From DASYAE01 sp036501535 (GTDB lineage Bacteria; Actinomycetota; Actinomycetes; Streptomycetales; Catenulisporaceae), in assembly GCA_036501535.1 (NCBI GenBank), contig DASYAE010000081.1, positions 1-27,902 of the forward strand: 27,902 nt of DNA, given 5' to 3'. The notes beneath the pieces were generated by a model. The model was not told where the DNA came from. It worked only from the letters and a program-made list of their open reading frames with translations, and searched no databases. Positions 23,678 to 27,902 of the stretch are shown piece after piece. The position numbers were made by a program, and so were the translations under genes. The stretch's first letter is position 1. Each line of letters opens with the position of its first letter.

Positions 23678-23702
23678 GGGGAAGGGGGGTGGGTTGCCGG
23701 GG
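23678..23702 (+). other. G-quadruplex-like run in a convergent gap
   Basis: Four G-runs (four, six, three and four G) occur within 25 bases between the dehydrogenase stop and the end of the sigma-factor gene. A six-T run follows near 23720 but without a clear stem. The gap 23631-23854 holds no gene I can support. Confidence 0.45.
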
Positions 23703-23854
23703 TGGTCTGCCGGGTGCGGTTTTTTGTCTGTGGTCGGGTTGGGGGCGGGCTGCGGCCCGAACCCGCTTACGCATTCGCCGCCGTGGTCGATTTTTCCACC
23801 GGCGACGTCGGCCGCGACATGCTGTCATGGTCCGCACGACCTCGCCCGGAAGTC

Positions 23855-25126
23855 CTAGAGCTCGGCGACGTGGGCTGCGAGGAACTCGCGCTCGACCTCG
23901 TTCTCGGTGAACAGCAGGGCTTCCTCGTAGGCGGCGCGGGCTTCGTCGCGGCGGCCGAGGCGGGCGAGCATGTCCCCGCGCGCCGCGCCGACGTAGCCGT
24001 AGGAGGCGAGCTGCGGTTCCAGCGCAAGCTCGTCGAGCGCGGCCAGGCCGGCCTCGGCACCTTCGCTGAAGCTCAGCGCAACCGCGCGGTTGAGTGCGGC
24101 GACCGGAGACGGGTGGTAGCGCAGCAGGACGTCGTAGAGGCCGACGATCTCACGCCAGTCGGTCTCCTCCCACGACGGTGCCTCGTCGTGGACGGCGGCG
24201 ATCGCCGCCCTCAACGCGAAGCGAGTCGGCGGACGGCGGCGCAGCGCTTCGCGGACGAGGGCTCGGCCCTCGGCGATGGCGTCGCGGTTCCACAGGGTGC
24301 GGTCCTGGTCTTTGAGCAGCACCAAGCGGCCCTCGGCGTCGACCCGGGTTGCGCGGCGGGCGTCGGTGAGCAGGATGTAAGCCAGCAGGCCGGCGACCCC
24401 GGCGTCGCCGGGAAGCAGAATCCTGAGCATGCGGGCCAGGCCCAGCGCGCGATCGACCAGGTCGGCGCGGACCAGGTCGGCGCCGCGCGGAGCGGTGTGA
24501 CCGGTGGTGAAGACCAGGTCGACGACGGTCAGCGCGGCTTCCACGCGTTGCGGCAGATCCTCGGAATCCGGGACGCGGTAGGGGATGCCCGCGCCGGCGA
24601 TCTTCTTCTTGGCGCGGGTGATGCGCGCCGCCATGGTCGGCTCGCTGACCAGGAACGCGCGGGCGACCTCGGCCGTAGTCAGGCCGCACAGCAGCCGCAG
24701 AGTCAGGGCGACCTGCGCGTCGAGCGCGAGGGCCGGGTGGCAGCAGGTGAAGATCAGGCGCAGCCGCTCGTCGGGGATGTCGTGCTCGGGTTCGGGAGCG
24801 TCGTCGACGAGCAGGGGAAGGCGGCTGCGCAGCGTGGCTTCGCGTCGCAGAAGATCGACGGCACGATTGCGGGCCGTGGTGGTCAGCCAGGCCGCAGGGC
24901 GTTCGGGGACGCCGGACTCAGCCCACGCGGTGAGCGCTTTGGCGTAGGCGTCCTGAACGCACTCCTCGGCGAGGTTGAGGTCGCGGGTCACGCGCGCCGT
25001 CGCGGCAAGCACGAAGCCCCACTCGCGGCGGTGCGCGTCCGCCACGGCCTCGGCGACGGCGTCCGCCAACCGCTCGGGGGCGCCGTCCGCCTGCGGCCCG
25101 GCGCCCCGCGAGTCGGCACCGGTCAC
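23855..25126 (-). CDS. ECF sigma factor with C-terminal TPR-like domain (ECF42-like)
   Basis: A 423-residue sigma factor, about twice the usual ECF length. Region 2 (about 30-95) includes AEECVQDAYAKALTAW and WLTTTARNRAVDLLRR. Region 4 (about 135-190) has LRLLCGLTTAEVARAFLVSEPTMAARITRAKKKI. The rest is a helical TPR-like extension with HPSPVAALNRAVALSFSEG, as in the ECF42 group. In that group no anti-sigma factor is present, and the C-terminal part controls activity. The GTG start at 25126 overlaps the stop of the YCII-family gene by four bases (GTGA), so translation is coupled. The genes it controls beyond its own operon are unknown. Confidence 0.92.
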   Translation of the reverse strand: MTGADSRGAGPQADGAPERLADAVAEAVADAHRREWGFVLAATARVTRDLNLAEECVQDAYAKALTAWAESGVPERPAAWLTTTARNRAVDLLRREATLRSRLPLLVDDAPEPEHDIPDERLRLIFTCCHPALALDAQVALTLRLLCGLTTAEVARAFLVSEPTMAARITRAKKKIAGAGIPYRVPDSEDLPQRVEAALTVVDLVFTTGHTAPRGADLVRADLVDRALGLARMLRILLPGDAGVAGLLAYILLTDARRATRVDAEGRLVLLKDQDRTLWNRDAIAEGRALVREALRRRPPTRFALRAAIAAVHDEAPSWEETDWREIVGLYDVLLRYHPSPVAALNRAVALSFSEGAEAGLAALDELALEPQLASYGYVGAARGDMLARLGRRDEARAAYEEALLFTENEVEREFLAAHVAEL

Positions 25127-25461
25127 TGCTGGTCGAACACCATGAGCGGACGCACCTCGACCCCGCCGAACTCGGCCGGGACCTGCTTGGCGATAGCCAA
25201 CGCGGCGTCCAGGTCGGCGGCCTCGATCAGGTAGTAGCCACCAAGCGCCTCCTTGGTCTCGGCGAACGCCCCGTCGGTCACCACGCCGCCCCGAATACTG
25301 GTCGCGGTGGACGTGGGCTGTAGCGCCTCGCCCCCGCGCAGGGCATCCTTGTTCTCCGCACCGAACTTGCCGTGCGCCTCCATGACCCGCTGGAACAGGG
25401 CGGCGTCGCCGGTGGCGTAAGCGGCCTCGTCCTCATAGATAAGCACCAGGTACTGGGACAT
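25123..25461 (-). CDS. YCII/DGPF-family protein, partner of the ECF sigma factor
   Basis: A 112-residue YCII-related domain protein. It begins MSQYLVLIYEDE and carries the family motif as DGAFAETKEALGGYYLIEA; the usual motif has Pro where this one has Ala. GGAG lies seven bases before the ATG at 25461, while an ATG two codons upstream sits too close to that site. Proteins of this family are regularly encoded beside ECF42-type sigma factors. Their role is not settled, though an enzymatic or stress function is assumed. It is the first gene of the two-gene operon. Confidence 0.9.
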   Translation of the reverse strand: MSQYLVLIYEDEAAYATGDAALFQRVMEAHGKFGAENKDALRGGEALQPTSTATSIRGGVVTDGAFAETKEALGGYYLIEAADLDAALAIAKQVPAEFGGVEVRPLMVFDQQ

Positions 25462-25516
25462 TTCCATACTCCGATCTGTGGCCGGAGGCTCCCGGCGAGC
25501 CCCTATCTACTATTGC

Positions 25517-25544
25517 GACGAACGGCAACGAGCCGGGATCGACA
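25517..25544 (-). promoter_or_regulatory. ECF-type promoter of the DGPF/sigma-factor operon
   Basis: On the minus strand TGTCGA (25544-25539), 18 bases, then CGTC (25520-25517). TGTCGA is the -35 motif I recall for ECF42 targets and CGTC is a common ECF -10. The message would start about 45-50 bases before the ATG at 25461, implying autoregulation. Confidence 0.55.
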
Positions 25545-25805
25545 ACCGCCCCAGATCTTTTCTACGCCAGCGCCCCATGGATCGCATCCGGCCACGCGGG
25601 AGTGCGGCGAGGTGGGAGACGTGGATGCGGCCGAGTGGGACGCCGGCGAGCCAGGCGTTCAGGCAGGTGAGGAAGTCCTTAGTGAGTGCCTGTGCGCCGC
25701 ACTGACATGGCCGTATGCTGACGTGAACGTCCATTCCGGGTGTGTAGCGGCCGGGCTCTGAAGGCCGCGCTGTCAGCACCCTGTGGATTGATGAGGTGGC
25801 TGATC
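25545..25805. other. Intergenic stretch with no supported gene
   Basis: Short open frames exist on both strands (for example 25510-25779 minus) but lack a ribosome binding site and recognisable motifs. The stretch probably holds the promoter of the gene at 25806 near its right end. Confidence 0.5.
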
Positions 25806-26270
25806 ATGGAACATCCATCAGGCGGCGACGTACCGATCGCGGAGCAAATCGCACAACTGCGAGTTCGCGCCGATGCCGGCGAGCGCGATGCGGCGGGGCT
25901 GCTGGGAGAACTGCTCGCGAGAGAGGGCGACCTGGAAGGCGCGATCCAGGTGTGGACAGACGCTTACGGTGACGAATCATGGACGACGAAGGAGTTGGCC
26001 GAGTTGCTGGCACAGGATGGCGACCTGATAGGAGCCGTCCGGACGTGGGAGGTTTGCGACTCGGTGTGGCAGAACCCGATCGGCCTTCACGCGCAGCATC
26101 TCTCCACGCTGACTGATGAAGAGCGGCTGGAAGAGGACGACCCCGAAGATTGGGCATTCACCGAGTGGCAGCGCTTGACCCGGTTGTTGGCTGAGCGGGG
26201 TGACGAGGCCGCAGCCGAGCAATTGCGAGAATGGCATAAGCCTGCTGGCGGATCGACTGCAGCAGAGTAG
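25806..26270 (+). CDS. TPR/Sel1-like repeat protein, unknown function
   Basis: A 154-residue acidic, helical protein. Two repeat units of about 35 residues are visible, each with an ELLAREGDLEGAI or ELLAQDGDLIGAV core, and a weaker third (LLAERGDEAAAEQL). These are degenerate TPR-like helical hairpins, as in many actinobacterial repeat proteins that act as scaffolds. The ATG at 25806 follows AGGTGG six bases upstream. GC content is a little lower than in neighbouring genes. No partner is evident nearby. Confidence 0.7.
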   Translation: MEHPSGGDVPIAEQIAQLRVRADAGERDAAGLLGELLAREGDLEGAIQVWTDAYGDESWTTKELAELLAQDGDLIGAVRTWEVCDSVWQNPIGLHAQHLSTLTDEERLEEDDPEDWAFTEWQRLTRLLAERGDEAAAEQLREWHKPAGGSTAAE

Positions 26271-26312
26271 GCCGTCATGCCGACTGCCGGGCCGATAGTG
26301 CGGGATCCTGCA

Positions 26313-27626
26313 TCAAGGGTGGTGGATCAGGGTGTGGTGCTCTCCGCACAGCAGGTCCAGGTTGTCGACGGTGGTCGGGCCGCCGGTGGAGTAGGGGGTG
26401 CGATGGTGGGCGTGTAAGGACCATGTCATTGGGCGAGAGCAGCCGGGATGCGTACAGGTCCGGTCGCGCCAATACAGGGCGATGCGCTGATCCACGCTGG
26501 CCAGCCGGGCGGTGGGGTCGTCATCCAGCGGACGGCCGTTGACAGCGACCGGTTCGCCGTCCGGAGTGACGGTCAGGCGGATCGCTGCAGATTCCGGCAC
26601 GAAGGACGGGGCCGGAATCCACTGCCCGCGCACAGTCTCCACGCAACCGGCAGGAATCGGCACCCGGGGCACGGCCGGGTGGGGCGAAGCCGGTGCCGGT
26701 GCCGGTGCCGGTGCGGCGGAATCCCGCGGGAACTGCGCGGACACCGAAGCTGAATCCGATACCGATACCGATACCGCGGCAAGATCTTGCACGGCGGCCG
26801 GGTCAGGCTCTGGGCTCGGGGCGATGAACACCACACTGGGAACATGGGGCCTGGCCCGCTCGGCCTCGGTGGCGTTCAAGAACACCTCCGCCAAGCGCGC
26901 CAGCGCTTCCGCGTTCATCTGCTCGATGGTGACGATGTCATCCGGCAGCGGGTTCGTGCCGTCGTACTGGCGCGCCCGCACCCAACCGGCGGTCTGCACA
27001 TCCAACGCCGAACACACCAGCTCGGCCCGCGCCGCATCCAGCAACGCCTCAAACCGCATCATCCCCTCCCCCACCTCGCCGAACCGGGCGAAGCAGCGAG
27101 AGCGCTGGCGGGCCTGCAACGTCTCGGCCCGCCCGGGTTCGACCGCATGCTCCAGAACCCTGACCTGAGCCTCGGCCCGCGCCACCCCACCATCCTCCAA
27201 CGCTGAGAGGGTATCGGTGACTGCCTGGACAGGATCCTGACTCGTACCGCGCGTCGCATGCAACGCCCGCGCCATCATCCGCGGCGCACCGACCGGCAGC
27301 CGCTCACTGCCGAGCATCGACTCGGCTTCCGGCACAGCGCCCAACCTCCGGGCATCGCTCGCCACATTCCGACCCCGCCCCGGCGAATATCCAAGCTGCG
27401 AGGTCAACCACGGACCCACCCCGCCCCGTACCGCACGAACCTGATCCATCCGCCCCAACACCCGCAACAACAACCCGTGCGCCACCCGCTCCATCCGATC
27501 CGCCGAACGAGCCAACGCCATCAACCCCGCCGGATCGCGCTCTGCGTCGCCCGCCAGTTCGGCCAGCACTTCATTCCGAATCGCGTTCAACTGTTCCGCG
27601 ATCCGTTCAGTTCGCTCCGAGTGCAT
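26313..27626 (-). CDS. DUF222 and HNH endonuclease domain protein
   Basis: A 437-residue protein of the DUF222/13E12-repeat type. The N-terminal two thirds is a helical DUF222 region. A low-complexity linker (Val-Ser and Ala-Pro repeats, around 275-305) follows. The C-terminal HNH domain has CTHPGC, HAHHRTPYSTGG, NLDLLCGEHHTLIH. The CxxC and HH residues suggest a zinc-supported beta-beta-alpha-metal nuclease. Such genes are multi-copy in many actinobacteria and often linked to mobile DNA; their role is unclear. The ATG at 27626 has GGAG six bases before it. The ATG at 27638 is the alternative start. Upstream DNA is AT-rich, in contrast with the rest of the window. Confidence 0.85.
   Translation of the reverse strand: MHSERTERIAEQLNAIRNEVLAELAGDAERDPAGLMALARSADRMERVAHGLLLRVLGRMDQVRAVRGGVGPWLTSQLGYSPGRGRNVASDARRLGAVPEAESMLGSERLPVGAPRMMARALHATRGTSQDPVQAVTDTLSALEDGGVARAEAQVRVLEHAVEPGRAETLQARQRSRCFARFGEVGEGMMRFEALLDAARAELVCSALDVQTAGWVRARQYDGTNPLPDDIVTIEQMNAEALARLAEVFLNATEAERARPHVPSVVFIAPSPEPDPAAVQDLAAVSVSVSDSASVSAQFPRDSAAPAPAPAPASPHPAVPRVPIPAGCVETVRGQWIPAPSFVPESAAIRLTVTPDGEPVAVNGRPLDDDPTARLASVDQRIALYWRDRTCTHPGCSRPMTWSLHAHHRTPYSTGGPTTVDNLDLLCGEHHTLIHHP
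26690..26713. repeat. Four tandem CCGGTG hexamers in the linker of the HNH gene
   Basis: Four exact copies encode alternating Ala-Pro on the minus strand. Six-base units keep the frame when copies are gained or lost. Confidence 0.9.
26756..26773. repeat. Three tandem CCGATA hexamers in the linker of the HNH gene
   Basis: Three exact copies encode alternating Val-Ser on the minus strand, 42 bases from the CCGGTG run. Confidence 0.85.
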
Positions 27627-27650
27627 CGCCCGCTCCATCCCCGAGACCCC

Positions 27651-27681
27651 GTATATTACAGCAAGTATATCAGAGATATAA
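27651..27681. promoter_or_regulatory. AT-rich palindrome and repeats upstream of the HNH gene
   Basis: GTATATTA (27651) and GTATATCA (27665) are direct repeats. TATATC-AGA-GATATA (27666-27680) is a perfect inverted repeat. The block is far more AT-rich than its surroundings and lies 25-55 bases before the start codon, so it is probably the promoter with an operator. Confidence 0.5.
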
Positions 27682-27902
27682 TCAATGTGTCTACTATTCT
27701 GGGCAGGGAAATCCGGGAACTTCCAACACCCGCCACCCGTTCACCAGATAGAACTGACGCCACATCACGCGATGTATATTCCTGCAGCAATCAGCATCCA
27801 GACCACAATGAGCCACGCGCGCCTCTACTCGTGCGGGTTCGGGCCGCAGCCCGACAGCGGGGGGCGGGTCGGTCTTCCCCTCGGGCGCGGATCGGCGCTT
27901 GC
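27682..27902. other. End of window, no supported gene
   Basis: Mixed-composition DNA that returns to high GC near 27830. I see no RNA gene, coding region or hairpin I can support; a gene may begin beyond the window edge. Confidence 0.5.

Noticed and set aside
23702..25234. A 510-codon plus-strand frame overlapping the sigma factor
   Set aside because: The minus strand has clear sigma regions 2 and 4; the plus frame has no motifs.
25510..25779. An 89-codon minus-strand frame in the gap before the TPR-like gene
   Set aside because: No ribosome binding site or recognised motif, and it overlaps the predicted ECF promoter.

Overview
The window is very GC-rich, third-codon-position-biased DNA from a high-GC actinobacterium, probably a soil, filamentous type. 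The gene content fits this: an ECF sigma factor with a C-terminal TPR-like region and a YCII/DGPF-family partner, a DUF222-HNH protein, secreted enzymes with choice-of-anchor and F5/8-type C domains, a PF13796-type sensor kinase, and an IcmB-like B12 domain. No rRNA, tRNA, CRISPR array or insertion sequence was recognised. The genus cannot be fixed from sequence alone.

Layout. (1) 1-730: a perfect palindrome, a 67-aa helix-turn-helix protein and a Clp-N-domain protein. (2) 759-1175 (minus): a stand-alone cobalamin-binding subunit of the isobutyryl/methylmalonyl-CoA mutase type. (3) 1384-5504: an ABC exporter (ATPase, permease), a sensor kinase, a NarL-type regulator and a small membrane protein, closed by a strong hairpin. 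(4) 5710-21882: a carbohydrate locus. It holds two secreted beta-helix enzymes that look like GH87 alpha-1,3-glucanase/mycodextranase, a cytoplasmic GH13 alpha-glucosidase, a LacI regulator, a divergent small-ORF/glmS operon, and a solute-binding lipoprotein with two sugar permeases. (5) 22087-23630: a divergent MBL-fold hydrolase and a uronate-dehydrogenase-like oxidoreductase. (6) 23855-25461 (minus): an ECF42-like sigma factor with its partner. (7) 25806-27902: a TPR-like protein, a DUF222-HNH protein and an AT-rich end.

How the genes may work together. The most interesting part is region 4. I read it as a scavenging system for alpha-1,3-(1,4-)glucan, for example from fungal walls. The two GH87-like enzymes would cut the polymer outside the cell. 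The larger one carries three discoidin-like domains for holding the substrate. The lipoprotein and permeases would import the oligosaccharides, with an ATPase encoded elsewhere. The GH13 enzyme would release glucose in the cytoplasm, and the LacI protein would sense the sugar. In support, the predicted promoters of the GH13 gene and the transporter operon, about 4 kb apart and on opposite strands, share a 16-nt element (15 of 16 identical) overlapping the -35 box in the same register. A glmS copy sits between lacI and the transporter, which is unexpected and may link sugar uptake to wall aminosugar supply. All functional statements come from motif reading; no database search was possible.
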